Made by a program: the position numbers and the translations under genes. Below the pieces are notes generated by a model. It saw only the letters and a list, made by a program, of their open reading frames with translations. It was not told the DNA's origin and made no database searches. Shown here in pieces: positions 8,382-17,648 of a stretch of DNA of 64,000 nt (the first letter of the stretch is position 1; each line of letters begins with the position of its first letter). Source of the DNA: Fabrea salina (taxonomy: Eukaryota; Ciliophora; Heterotrichea; Heterotrichida; Fabreidae). Location of the stretch: contig JALIHJ010000054.1 of assembly GCA_022984795.1 (NCBI GenBank), positions 119,909 through 183,908 of the forward strand, in the 5' to 3' direction.

Positions 8382-9116
8382 TTACTTAAAAAGAACCAAA
8401 GCACGTTCTCCAAGACTTTGGACTTCCCTGTTGTTTCCTCTGCCTCCGGCAAAGTCTGGGTTCCCACCCCACTTGTCACTGAAGAACCTTATCTGCTCTT
8501 CACTGGCTGTAAAGATTTGCTTACACACAAACCAAAGCACTCCGTCACTGCAAGGAGGGGTGGTTAAGGATCCTTCATAACAGTAAACGTCTGGATTCTC
8601 TCCCACTAGCCTTGCTAAGTCAGCTTCTTCTTCTGCAATCACTTGAGCTAAGTACTCATTAGGTTCTCCTACCCTGAAAATGCAGCCCAAAACTGCTAAG
8701 TTCCCGTGAACTCTTTCACTGTGCACAATGTGCATCTCAAGTTCATACAGTTTGCCTTGCAAACTATGCTCTGCGGGAGCGTGGAAGTGAATCTGGACGG
8801 TGTTGAAAATTCTTGGAGCAGCCTCTTCTAAAGAAACTTTCAAGTGCCCTGACGAGTAAGGGAACTTATGAGTGTAGGGTAAAGGAGTTACACTTACTTC
8901 GTGTTTAGGATAGTTTAAACTCAAAGGGTTGGGGTGAAGTTCCACTGCTCCATTAAGGTCAATTGGGGACTGTGAATGGGCAGGGTGCTCCCAGTCTGCA
9001 CCACTTTGGAAGTAGTTGAAGTCAGGGACAGCTGGCAAGTCTGTTGTTTCTGACTTCTTAATAAAGTTAAATAGCTTTTCAAGGTTTTCCTTTTGGGAGT
9101 TGCCACTAGATTCCAT
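8382..9116 (-). CDS. Alpha-type carbonic anhydrase
   Basis: It interconverts CO2 and bicarbonate. The 244-residue protein has the alpha-class core. The zinc ligands are His110 and His112 (QIHFHAPAEHS) and His129 (ELEMHIVH). The Glu116-His117-Ser region and the substrate-site GSLTTPPCSDGVLWFV are all present. No signal peptide is visible (MESSGNSQKENLEKLF), so it is likely cytosolic, in contrast to many secreted alpha enzymes. Length and active site look complete. It is convergent with the RING gene (16-bp gap) and divergent from the next gene (16-bp gap). Confidence 0.95.
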   Translation of the reverse strand: MESSGNSQKENLEKLFNFIKKSETTDLPAVPDFNYFQSGADWEHPAHSQSPIDLNGAVELHPNPLSLNYPKHEVSVTPLPYTHKFPYSSGHLKVSLEEAAPRIFNTVQIHFHAPAEHSLQGKLYELEMHIVHSERVHGNLAVLGCIFRVGEPNEYLAQVIAEEEADLARLVGENPDVYCYEGSLTTPPCSDGVLWFVCKQIFTASEEQIRFFSDKWGGNPDFAGGRGNNREVQSLGERALVLFK

Positions 9117-9132
9117 TTACAAACGGGTGAAT

Positions 9133-10533
9133 ATGCAGCTGTTTCGAAGATTGTGCACAGCACCGCATATTAAAAATATCAGAGAAAGCCTGGAAAGGAC
9201 CGCTAAACCTAACTTTAATATCACCAACTTAGAAGGGACCCAGCAAGAAAACCTTGAACTCTCCTACCTAATCCTTACTTACAACAAGCACTTAGAATTA
9301 CACAATAACAACGACTGGAAGAACCTTGAAAAGTCAGCTTGGTGGTTAGTTTTAAAGACAAACTCGCCGATTCTACTGCATGCTTTCAGCAAGACCCAAT
9401 ACGGAGACTCTTTGTTTCACAATTACGAAACGAGGGCCCAGGAACTGGTTGAGAACTTAGACGCCATTAATTTGTGTATTCTGGTAAAAGCCTTTGCATG
9501 CAAAAACAAAGGCACCTCTAAGCTTTACTCACAAGTAATCAAAAGAACTAAGGAACTGCTTCCAGAGCTAACTCCTAAAGAGCTGGGTTTTATGACTAAT
9601 ACCCTTATTCAAGACAGAAAAATCAAGAAATTCATTTTACCTGACTTGCTTGAAAAAGCACAAACAGAACGTTTGGAACAAAAAGAACTGGTTCAAATCG
9701 TAAAAGGGCTCCAGGGAAAAAAAGACTTTATTTATTTTGTTGAACTTCTTGAAAAAGTCGTTCTTGAATCTTTACCTAGTTACACTCAGCTTGAAAAACT
9801 TGAACTTTTTACTGCCTGCACCTCAAAAGCCTTTTCAGAGAGTTTCTACGAACAGATAAGAGAATGCGTTAAGTCTGAAATTCCCCAGTCTTCGCTGACT
9901 ATGCTAACCAAGCTTATAGAGAATTTCCAGTTCGAGGAACTCAAAGAGTGGTTTCCAAGTATCCACAGAAGAATCACCCAAGTTATAGACTCCAAACTAA
10001 ATGCCAAACAAATAATTATGCTTTTAAACTACTACAAAGCTTCAGGCAAACAGGAGAGGATAATTCCTTTGCTAGAACCGACGATTCTAGAAACTATACA
10101 CGAAATGGACTCCTACGTACTTTCCCGAGTTGTTTACAACTACGCAGTTTTTAACTGTGGTTCTGATGAGCTTTGGAAAAAGTCCTTAGAACAAATCAGA
10201 AAAAAAATTTACAAATCGACTCCTTATGAAGCTGCTTTAATGATCAACTCACTTTCGAGAAAAGAACTTTTAGAAAAGGACTTGTTTGAATCAGCCCAAA
10301 AAAAGATCCTTGAAGAGGGAAATATCACAATTGAAAACTTGTTTGTGCACTTGAAAGGGTGCTCTCACTACACTGACTCTGCCCTATTCAACGAGTTAAA
10401 AGAAATCTTCAAAAAAGACCACACAAAGTTGGATTCGCGAAGAAGACTGATGATCTTAAAGCACTTTAAGGACATAGGAGCACTTGACCGAGACCTCACC
10501 AGACTCTTTAGATCAGCTATTAAGTTTAGTTAA
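9133..10533 (+). CDS. Probable mitochondrial helical-repeat protein
   Basis: A 466-residue protein starting MQLFRRLCTAPHIK, a basic, acid-free N-terminus typical of mitochondrial import. The rest is a regular series of paired helices with repeated leucine and lysine patterns, resembling the helical repeats of FASTK/RAP or octotricopeptide-type organellar RNA-binding proteins. No RAP domain or catalytic motif is visible at the C-terminus. I infer a role in mitochondrial RNA or translation only from architecture. The start at 9133 is the first ATG outside the divergent carbonic anhydrase gene. The stop shares the palindrome TTAA with the convergent gene. Confidence 0.6.
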   Translation: MQLFRRLCTAPHIKNIRESLERTAKPNFNITNLEGTQQENLELSYLILTYNKHLELHNNNDWKNLEKSAWWLVLKTNSPILLHAFSKTQYGDSLFHNYETRAQELVENLDAINLCILVKAFACKNKGTSKLYSQVIKRTKELLPELTPKELGFMTNTLIQDRKIKKFILPDLLEKAQTERLEQKELVQIVKGLQGKKDFIYFVELLEKVVLESLPSYTQLEKLELFTACTSKAFSESFYEQIRECVKSEIPQSSLTMLTKLIENFQFEELKEWFPSIHRRITQVIDSKLNAKQIIMLLNYYKASGKQERIIPLLEPTILETIHEMDSYVLSRVVYNYAVFNCGSDELWKKSLEQIRKKIYKSTPYEAALMINSLSRKELLEKDLFESAQKKILEEGNITIENLFVHLKGCSHYTDSALFNELKEIFKKDHTKLDSRRRLMILKHFKDIGALDRDLTRLFRSAIKFS

Positions 10534-12356
10534 GTTTGTTTTTTTCTAAAAAGTCCCCACCTTTTCTTTTTCTTAGAAGTAAGTTCAATGTACCTGTTTT
10601 TGTAATCGTCTCTTTCTTCAGCTAAGCTTTGGTTCTGGACTTTAGTTTTTGCAAGTCTAATTTCTAGTTCGTTGAGGTCGTTCCTCAGAGTGTTGTTGTG
10701 GTCTCCCCACATTTGTTTAGCTAGTAGTAGTTCGTTTTCTAGTCTTTCGTACTCTACTTTAAGTAGGTCTCTTTCAGCTTCTAGGCTTTCTATGATTTCT
10801 TTGTTGTTGTTTTCTGAGAAGCTTGTTTGGGAGTTATATACAGCGTACTCAAGTTCTTCGTTTTTGATCCTTAAAGAGTCGGCTGTTTTAGCTGCAAGTG
10901 ACAGTTCGTGTTTTAAGTATTTATTTTCTTGATGCAAAGACTTAACTTCTTGTTCTAGGTTTGCTTTTTCGGTTTCAAGGAACTCTTTTTCGGCCAGTTG
11001 CAACTGCAAGTTTTCGATTTTCTGGGTGTCATCTTGTGACTTGTAAAAACTGATTCTGGAAAGTCTGGGTCCTAAGTCCATAAGTTCATCTTGCAGAGTT
11101 TCTTCTTCTTCTATAACTGACCTTCTGGCCATTTCTATTTGGTCGTTTAGGTCTTTTATTTGTTCTTTTAGTTCGTCTTTATCGCGCTTTAGTTTGAGTA
11201 TTCTTGAGTTTAGTTCTTCTCTAGCTTCTTTAACTGCTATTTTTTGGACTTCATCAGCGTCTTTGAGTTTGGAATTAGCAGTGTCTAGTTTCTCTTTGAA
11301 GTTTTTTATTTTGTCTTGGAGTGAAGAGTTGTGATGCTCCAAAGAAGCTATTTTTCGGTTTAATTCGTTGTTTTCTCTGTTAGTTTTGGAGAGTTCTTCC
11401 ATTTTAGCCTCAATTTCTTCTTCATGGGTTTTTTGGATATGAGTTATTTGTTTCTGGAGTGATTTGTTTTGGTGCTTGAGGAGTTCAAGTGCTTGTTCTT
11501 TTTCTTCAGTTAAGTCCACTGCTACTGAGTTAAGTTCTTTTTCTAGTCCGTCAATTATTTTAGCATCTCCTGAGTGCTTTTTTGCAAGTTCTTCTTTTTC
11601 TTGTTCTTTTTGGTCTAGTTGGGTTTCTAGTTCAGTAATGCGGCTTACTAGTTCTTCTCTTTGAGTTTCTAATCTGGAGTTTTTCTTTTCGACATTTTGG
11701 AGTTCTTCTTGCTTGTCTTCTAGTTCAGATAAAAGCATCTTTAGTTTAAAGTTGCAGTCTTCAGTTAGAGTTTCTTGAGTTTCTTCTTGAGTTCTGAGCT
11801 CTAATAGTGTTAGTTCGAGGGACTTATTTTGGGTTTCTAATTTTAGTATTTGTTCTTCGTAAGTTTTAGCTTTGTGCTTTGTTTCAAGTTGAGTACTTTT
11901 AAGGTCCTTTAGGGTTTCTTTGAGTTCTGAGACTTCTTCTTTAAAGTCTTCTAATAAGTATTTTTGTTCAGAGTTCGTTTTTTCAAGTTCATAAATCTTT
12001 TTTTCCTTTTCTTTTACAAGTTGCATGTAGTTCTGTTTGTACTCTTCGTGCTGAACTTTTAGTTTTTGAGTTTCTGTGTCAGAGCGTTCACTAAGCATCT
12101 GGCTAAGTTCTTTTTGTCTAGTTTGGGACATCTGGAGTTGTGACTTGAGTTCGGATATTTGCTTAGGCGCGTTTTTAATTGAAGCTTGTAAAGAAGAGTT
12201 TTTGCTTTGCTCAGCTTGCAGTTGAGTTTGGAGTTCAATAATTTGACTGCTGTGTTCTCTTTCTTTACTTTTAAGTTCACACGAAAGCTCTTCAATCTTT
12301 TCCCTAGCTTTCGAGAGTTCTTCTCTTAGAGAACTAATCACTTGATCCTTATCCAT
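10530..12356 (-). CDS. Long coiled-coil protein
   Basis: A 608-residue protein that is almost entirely heptad-repeat coiled coil rich in Glu, Lys, Leu and Gln. It starts MDKDQVISSLREELSKA and has a short break near residue 430-450. It ends in a polybasic tail (SKKKKRWGLFRKKQT) that could bind membranes or nucleic acid. Nothing identifies a precise orthologue; golgin, centrosomal or cytoskeletal scaffolds are all possible. Its stop codon and that of the convergent gene are read from the same TTAA at 10530-10533. It starts 7 bp after UTP4 ends. Confidence 0.7.
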   Translation of the reverse strand: MDKDQVISSLREELSKAREKIEELSCELKSKEREHSSQIIELQTQLQAEQSKNSSLQASIKNAPKQISELKSQLQMSQTRQKELSQMLSERSDTETQKLKVQHEEYKQNYMQLVKEKEKKIYELEKTNSEQKYLLEDFKEEVSELKETLKDLKSTQLETKHKAKTYEEQILKLETQNKSLELTLLELRTQEETQETLTEDCNFKLKMLLSELEDKQEELQNVEKKNSRLETQREELVSRITELETQLDQKEQEKEELAKKHSGDAKIIDGLEKELNSVAVDLTEEKEQALELLKHQNKSLQKQITHIQKTHEEEIEAKMEELSKTNRENNELNRKIASLEHHNSSLQDKIKNFKEKLDTANSKLKDADEVQKIAVKEAREELNSRILKLKRDKDELKEQIKDLNDQIEMARRSVIEEEETLQDELMDLGPRLSRISFYKSQDDTQKIENLQLQLAEKEFLETEKANLEQEVKSLHQENKYLKHELSLAAKTADSLRIKNEELEYAVYNSQTSFSENNNKEIIESLEAERDLLKVEYERLENELLLAKQMWGDHNNTLRNDLNELEIRLAKTKVQNQSLAEERDDYKNRYIELTSKKKKRWGLFRKKQT

Positions 12357-12363
12357 TTTTTAC

Positions 12364-14313
12364 TTATTTGCCGTATTTGTGTGCTATGAAAGGAGCAGGT
12401 TTTTGGAGAAGCACTTTGTCCCAAGGAAGTTCCACTACCAGTAAGTAGTCCTTCAGCATGTGCAAGTCCAGTATTGGCCCAAACCTTTTGTTGATTGCAA
12501 AGTGTTGTAGGTCTGGTAGTTGGGGTTCTAACTGGAGCTCCTTGTCTGAGTGCAAAGGGTGCTTGTTAAGTACTCCAGCCCAAGTTGAGTTGTGTTCGTT
12601 GAAACTTTCTTTAACTAGTATAAGGGACTTCTTAGGTGGCTTTCTTTTAAGGTCGATGTAAGTAAACGAGTAGTGAGTGTGCAGAAGTAAACTTTGTTTG
12701 TATGCGCTGTGAATGCCTATTGTCCGGTTTACTTCTTTTAAAAAGTTGCTTGGAAACTTGTGCGCGAACTTGTGTGTGTAAGACTCAACGTCTTGAGTTT
12801 TAAGGTTGAACCCATAAAGGGTGTTTTCTTCTGTTGAAACAAACACTTTCTTTTTGAACCCAAAACCCAAACTTGTAACTGCACTTGCAAAGGTAGGGAG
12901 TTCACATACTAGGTTTCCTTCTTTGCAAATTAGAATTCTGTTGTTGTTGAGGAGTGCAGAGCACCACTTGCCCTGAGCTACTAAGCGTGTAACTACTTCT
13001 TTGAGCTCAGTTATTTGGAAGGTTTCTCGGGTGTTCATGTTTGTGTAAGACAAGTGCTTGTAGCCCGTAAACAAGTGCTCAGCTGAGACACAAACTTCTG
13101 AAAAAGGCTTTAACTGAGTTTTTTCGGACTTAAGAGTAAGAGTTTCGGGGTCTAAAAGAACCAACTTAGCTTGTTTCATGGTTGAAAAAACCACCCAGTT
13201 AGCACTTGGAGAAATAGCTGCAGAAGTAACTGGATCCTCTACCTTTAACACAAACAATTTTTGGGCGTTCTTTGCCTGGTTATGTATTTTCCAGAGTTCT
13301 ATTTCTGAGTTCTTTGTGCACAACAAAAACACACCTTCACTGGTGCTAATTGCTGAAGTAGGTCCTCTGTAAGGCAAAGTTGCAATGTGTCTGAACTTCT
13401 TTCTTCTAAACTTGATTGTCTGGACTTTTTCCTGCCACTTCATTTCGCCTTCTGCTTCAAACATGTGGTCAGAGTATTCGCAAATGTCAGTGTTCACTCC
13501 TCCGGATATTAAAGTCTTTTCATAGGAAGCCAGGGAGTACACGTGGTGGCTTTGCCCTCTAGCTTTTCCACTCACTACCCAAGAAGACCCTGTGTAGGAA
13601 AGCCTTACTACTTTGCTGTCTATTCCTGAAGCAAAGACTTCTCCAGCCTTGAGAGTCATGCACCTGATGCTTGCTGAGTGAGTGGATATGCTTTGAAGAA
13701 GAGTTGACATCTCTGCATCCCAAACTCTTACACAGCCCTCTTCTTCTCCTGAAAACAAAAAGTTTTCCAAGGCCACCAAAGCTCTAATGGGGGAGTGCGA
13801 AGTCATCCGAGACAAAGCTGTAGGGTTGGATTCTTTCCACTTGTAAATAATTCCTTTTTCGCTTCCTGCAAAAATGTACTCTTCCCAGGCAACACTTAGC
13901 AAACAGTCTTGCTGTTTGTGGTAAAAGCGACTAAGTTCCAGGTCTCCTTCAACTACTTCGTACACCCTCATAGTGCCGTCGTGGCAAGCTAATGCGTATT
14001 TATGGTCACGCTTAGCAATATCATGTATTCCGTTTCCAGGCACTCTGAGTGACTGGATGGGGTTCAAAGAGTTTAAGTGGTACTGAAGTATGTGGCCTGT
14101 TTGAGACACTCCAACAAAGGTACTTTCTGTATCCCAAATCACTTTGTTCAGTTGTTTATGCGGTGGGTACTTCTGCAGCAAACTCCAAGTTTTGGTTTTG
14201 TAAAGGTGAATTGAAGAATCTGAAAAAACAACAAGGCACTTGTTACCTTGCACTGCGAAACAAATTATGTCAGGGGGTAAGTACTCAAGGAACCTGCACC
14301 TTATCACTTCCAT
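12364..14313 (-). CDS. UTP4: UTP4/cirhin-like WD40 protein
   Basis: UTP4 belongs to the t-UTP part of the small-subunit processome in the nucleolus and is needed for pre-18S rRNA processing. The 649-residue protein shows WD-type beta-propeller repeats through most of its length (blocks such as ALACHDGTMRVYEV, LFSGEEEGCVRVWDAEM). Two ends fit the family: an N-terminal CRFLEYLPPDIICFAV, and a C-terminal VVELPWDKVLLQKPAPFIAHKYGK-type ending like the ERPW...HKYG tail of cirhin. The first ATG agrees with the family start, although it lies 10 bp inside the 3' end of the upstream TTLL gene. Confidence 0.82.
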   Translation of the reverse strand: MEVIRCRFLEYLPPDIICFAVQGNKCLVVFSDSSIHLYKTKTWSLLQKYPPHKQLNKVIWDTESTFVGVSQTGHILQYHLNSLNPIQSLRVPGNGIHDIAKRDHKYALACHDGTMRVYEVVEGDLELSRFYHKQQDCLLSVAWEEYIFAGSEKGIIYKWKESNPTALSRMTSHSPIRALVALENFLFSGEEEGCVRVWDAEMSTLLQSISTHSASIRCMTLKAGEVFASGIDSKVVRLSYTGSSWVVSGKARGQSHHVYSLASYEKTLISGGVNTDICEYSDHMFEAEGEMKWQEKVQTIKFRRKKFRHIATLPYRGPTSAISTSEGVFLLCTKNSEIELWKIHNQAKNAQKLFVLKVEDPVTSAAISPSANWVVFSTMKQAKLVLLDPETLTLKSEKTQLKPFSEVCVSAEHLFTGYKHLSYTNMNTRETFQITELKEVVTRLVAQGKWCSALLNNNRILICKEGNLVCELPTFASAVTSLGFGFKKKVFVSTEENTLYGFNLKTQDVESYTHKFAHKFPSNFLKEVNRTIGIHSAYKQSLLLHTHYSFTYIDLKRKPPKKSLILVKESFNEHNSTWAGVLNKHPLHSDKELQLEPQLPDLQHFAINKRFGPILDLHMLKDYLLVVELPWDKVLLQKPAPFIAHKYGK

Positions 14314-15959
14314 TTATTATTAGAATCTTGGAAAACATAATGCACTAGAGGTTCTATCATGGGGTCAACAGGCAGTTCCCAATTGAAGTCTTTAAAAGGC
14401 ACTGAACACTCTTGAGTAATCTCTCCTAAGTAAGGGTCAGGTTTTGTTTCGTCTATTAAAGGCACAAAGGACTTTAATTGTGCAAATAGTTGGTCTGTGT
14501 CTAAGTTTGGTGTTATGAGTTTGTACTTGGCAACTTTTGAGAAGTCGTATACGATCTCGTCTTCTCTGTATTGCAAGTTAGAGTTTTTTTCTTGCACGTC
14601 AGGCCTTCTGTTACTTTCTAGTAAGTAAAAGTTTTGAAGGGTGTCGTCTAAAATAAGGTCTACCCCAAAGAACTCTATCAAGCCCTCTCTTTGAACTAGG
14701 AAGTTCTGTTGTCCTGACCTTACCATGTGAATAAGTATTTGTTTAACCTGAGGAAAAGCTACTTCTTCTAGCCACTTTTGAGGGTCTCCTACTTGGTTTT
14801 TGTAGTACTCAGCAATTTCCTGGAGGTTAAGTCTGTAGCTTTTGAGAAATTCCAAAGAGTCAGGGTTCTTTCCAGCTACATTAGCAGTTATATGGGCAGT
14901 GAACTCTTTGGAAGACTTGTCAAACTCAAAGTCAGACAAGCGTGTGTGGCCGTTGTGAGGTGCCCAAGCAACTACGAGGGGCTCAACGTTTACTATCATC
15001 ATAAACACTCTAAAGTCAAACTTTCTGTTTTCTATCAAAGCAGGGTTTGAAATATACTGCTGCACTATCAAGTCTTTGTGGTTGTCCAAAACTCTTTGGC
15101 AAGAAACGTCACTTATTGTTTGTTCTCTGTAAAGTTTGTAAAAGTAAGAGGCTTTTGAAAAGTCCAGCAGCTCAATTCCATACCCTTTGTGTCTAGTCGA
15201 AGACTTGGTTATCCACTCTAGTGGGAAGTTTGTTTCGTTGTAAGTAATAAGTAGTTCCTGAATAACATCCATAAACTGTTCGCATTGCAAACTGTCCTCC
15301 ATAATGAAGCTTTTAGGAGTTATAGATCTACTGTAGCATTGAGGCAATTCTAAGGCTTCATACCTTCTTTTGTAGTCAATCAAGTATTTCTGCAAAAAGT
15401 CTTTTCGACAAAAAGCACTTGCTCCAGGAACGTGGTTGAATATTTGTCCTGGACAAGCGTAGTCAACTCCTAGTCTAGCAGTTTGGATGTTTCTGAACTG
15501 AGAGTCTCTGTAGTGGTACATCCTAGTGAAGATAAAGTTAGTTTCTTCAGGAATCAAAAACAAACCTTCGTTGTTTTCTTGGCTGTACCCTTGCTCAACT
15601 TCAGCCCAAAAAGTCTCTGAATAGTTAAGCTTAAAAAAGTCTTTGAAGAACAACCCAGTTGACTTGCTTTTGGGAGGAAGTAATTTCCATCCTGACTGGT
15701 TGACTTTTTTCACAGAGTAAGCAGAAGGCCTGTCTGCCCAAAGACTAAACTCAGCAACAGGTGTCCATTTGGAACAGTAAGTATTTGATTCAGGTATTGG
15801 AAAAGATAAAGTGCTTTCTTCCTTGAAATGAACAACTTGGACTGGTATAAACGAAACTTCTGGCGAAGGCAAACTACTGCTAGCTAAAAGTCCTATTGTC
15901 AGCCAAACTCCTGCTAAAGCCCCCAAAATGATGAAGTACTTCTTAATAGTTCTATCCAT
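14304..15959 (-). CDS. Membrane-anchored TTLL-family protein (tubulin-tyrosine-ligase-like)
   Basis: TTL-like enzymes attach amino acids to tubulin or other proteins with ATP. The 551-residue protein has an N-terminal signal anchor (residues 8-28) and a non-cytosolic-type linker. The TTL ATP-grasp core spans about 190-500, with KSSTRHKGYGIELL, LIVQQYISNPALI, KFDFRVFMMIVN, REGLIEFFGVDLIL and FYLLESNRRPD. These cover the usual Lys/Arg and Asp/Glu-Asn ATP and Mg sites. The membrane anchor is unusual for a tubulin-modifying enzyme and leaves the side of the membrane and the substrate open. It ends in TGA, 10 bp inside the next gene on the same strand. Confidence 0.82.
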   Translation of the reverse strand: MDRTIKKYFIILGALAGVWLTIGLLASSSLPSPEVSFIPVQVVHFKEESTLSFPIPESNTYCSKWTPVAEFSLWADRPSAYSVKKVNQSGWKLLPPKSKSTGLFFKDFFKLNYSETFWAEVEQGYSQENNEGLFLIPEETNFIFTRMYHYRDSQFRNIQTARLGVDYACPGQIFNHVPGASAFCRKDFLQKYLIDYKRRYEALELPQCYSRSITPKSFIMEDSLQCEQFMDVIQELLITYNETNFPLEWITKSSTRHKGYGIELLDFSKASYFYKLYREQTISDVSCQRVLDNHKDLIVQQYISNPALIENRKFDFRVFMMIVNVEPLVVAWAPHNGHTRLSDFEFDKSSKEFTAHITANVAGKNPDSLEFLKSYRLNLQEIAEYYKNQVGDPQKWLEEVAFPQVKQILIHMVRSGQQNFLVQREGLIEFFGVDLILDDTLQNFYLLESNRRPDVQEKNSNLQYREDEIVYDFSKVAKYKLITPNLDTDQLFAQLKSFVPLIDETKPDPYLGEITQECSVPFKDFNWELPVDPMIEPLVHYVFQDSNNKWK

Positions 15960-16037
15960 TATTATATCGGGTGCAGCAGAATATAAACATTCAAAATACT
16001 CTTCTATAAAAGGAATTTGAATAAGTTGATTATAAAC

Positions 16038-17345
16038 ATGGATTCAAGGTTTAAACTAGCAGGCAGGTCAACTTTGGCAGACCCTCAGCGGCCTCGCTCA
16101 AGAAATACCTCAAGCACTTCGCTTAAAATCAGCAACCCAAGCAACTCCCGAGTTCTTCCAAGGCCCCAATATCCCTACTCTCCGGACCCCTACAACTCAA
16201 CTTTCAAGTCTTCAGCTACTCGGTCCATTTACTCCTATTCCAAACCCGCTGAATACAGTTCCCCCGTCAAAGTTGACTATGTAAGGCAAAGCCGAGAAAT
16301 TCCAAAAACCACCGAAATAACCGCAGTTTCCAGACAAGACTCTATGGGCTTAGTTGGACTTAGGAATCTCGGAAACACTTGCTACATGAATTCTATTTTG
16401 CAGTGCTTGGTCCACACTCCTTGTCTCAACGAAGCTTTTATGTCAAGAGATTTTTCCGATGAAATAAACAGATCTTCCAAACTAAGAGGAGAACTTGCTA
16501 TTAAGTTCAAAGAACTTATAAAGGAATTCAAGGAGTTGCCTAGGAACTCTAGTGTTAGTCCCTACAGCATCAAAAGCTTGATTGGAAGAATTTCTAGTCA
16601 GTTTCTGGGTTACAGCCAACAAGACGCTGCAGAGTTGTTAAGAGCAATGCTAGAAGGACTTCACTTGGATCTTAATAGAGTCAGAACCAAGCCGTCCTAC
16701 AGGCAAATGACAGGGTCACTAAAAGAAGGTTTGGAAGAAGTGGCTAGGACTTGGTGGGAGTATTCCCTTTCCAGAGACAACTCTATAATTACAGATACTT
16801 TCCAGGGTCAACTTCTGTCTATGATCACTTGCAAAGCATGCAACCACAAGTCTATTTCCTGTGATTCTTTTCTGGACTTGACCTTGCCCATTCCGCAGTA
16901 CTCGAAAGTTTCACTACTTGACTGTTTCAAGTCCTTTGTAAAAGAAGGGAACTTGCCGAGTTACAAGTGTGAAAACTGTAAAAAACCAGACAACTGCAAG
17001 CAAGAAGTTACTTTCTATCGGTTCCCCAAAGTTCTTGTTTTGCAACTTAAAAGGTTCACTGTAAACGGTTTCAGAAGGGAAAAACTCAGCAACGAAATTA
17101 ACTTGCCAGAAGTTTTGAGACTTGAAGAATTCGCGCCTCATTCAACCAGCTCAAATGTGTCCAAAGCACGCTACAAACTTTACGGAGTTTCAAACCATAT
17201 GGGCGGGTTGAGTTTCGGACACTATGTGGCTGACTGTGTAGACCAAGGCAGTTGGTACTGCTTTGATGACTCAAGAGTCAGTCCTACTGAGACTCCCACA
17301 AGGTCTAGTTCTGCTTATGTTTTGTTTTACTACAGAATAGACTAA
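16038..17345 (+). CDS. Ubiquitin-specific protease (USP, C19 family)
   Basis: A 435-residue deubiquitinase. A Ser/Pro/Tyr-rich disordered N-terminus (1-100) precedes the USP fold. The Cys box is GLRNLGNTCYMNSILQCL with nucleophile Cys115. A zinc ribbon is formed by CKAC and CENC. The His box is GVSNHMGGLSFGHYVADC with catalytic His395, and the acidic SRVSP segment follows. The compact core resembles USP2/USP8/USP21. All catalytic residues are present. The ATG at 16038 is used because the frame upstream begins with TTG only. Confidence 0.93.
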   Translation: MDSRFKLAGRSTLADPQRPRSRNTSSTSLKISNPSNSRVLPRPQYPYSPDPYNSTFKSSATRSIYSYSKPAEYSSPVKVDYVRQSREIPKTTEITAVSRQDSMGLVGLRNLGNTCYMNSILQCLVHTPCLNEAFMSRDFSDEINRSSKLRGELAIKFKELIKEFKELPRNSSVSPYSIKSLIGRISSQFLGYSQQDAAELLRAMLEGLHLDLNRVRTKPSYRQMTGSLKEGLEEVARTWWEYSLSRDNSIITDTFQGQLLSMITCKACNHKSISCDSFLDLTLPIPQYSKVSLLDCFKSFVKEGNLPSYKCENCKKPDNCKQEVTFYRFPKVLVLQLKRFTVNGFRREKLSNEINLPEVLRLEEFAPHSTSSNVSKARYKLYGVSNHMGGLSFGHYVADCVDQGSWYCFDDSRVSPTETPTRSSSAYVLFYYRID

Positions 17346-17357
17346 TAAATAACTGTA

Positions 17358-17648
17358 ATGGTTTCTAGACCTGACTTTAAGTGGGAAGACATTGCATTTT
17401 TTCCAGTGGAACTCAACTTAAGAGGAGTGAGGTGCCACTTAAACCCAGAAACAGGTGAGTGGTTCCGAGTGGGCCACAACGCCCCAACTGAGTCGCCTGA
17501 AATCAGGCAGCTCCAAGAAAACCTTAACACTCTGAAACTCAAAAACGACATTTTGCTTGACATGATTACCGCCAAAGAACTTGACAGAACCGAAGCAACT
17601 AAACTCAAAGCAGAACTTGAAGAACTAGTGTCTAAAGAAAGAACTTAA
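17358..17648 (+). CDS. CBY1: Chibby-like basal body protein
   Basis: A 96-residue protein. Residues 15-40 (VELNLRGVRCHLNPETGEW) match the Chibby N-terminal motif (NLxGxxLxFxxGxW). Residues 50-92 form a leucine-zipper coiled coil with LKLKNDILLDMI, very close to Chibby's LRLKVDILLDML. Chibby localises to the distal end of basal bodies and helps vesicle docking and ciliogenesis, which fits a ciliate. Its TAA directly abuts the convergent V-ATPase gene with no intervening base. Confidence 0.85.
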   Translation: MVSRPDFKWEDIAFFPVELNLRGVRCHLNPETGEWFRVGHNAPTESPEIRQLQENLNTLKLKNDILLDMITAKELDRTEATKLKAELEELVSKERT

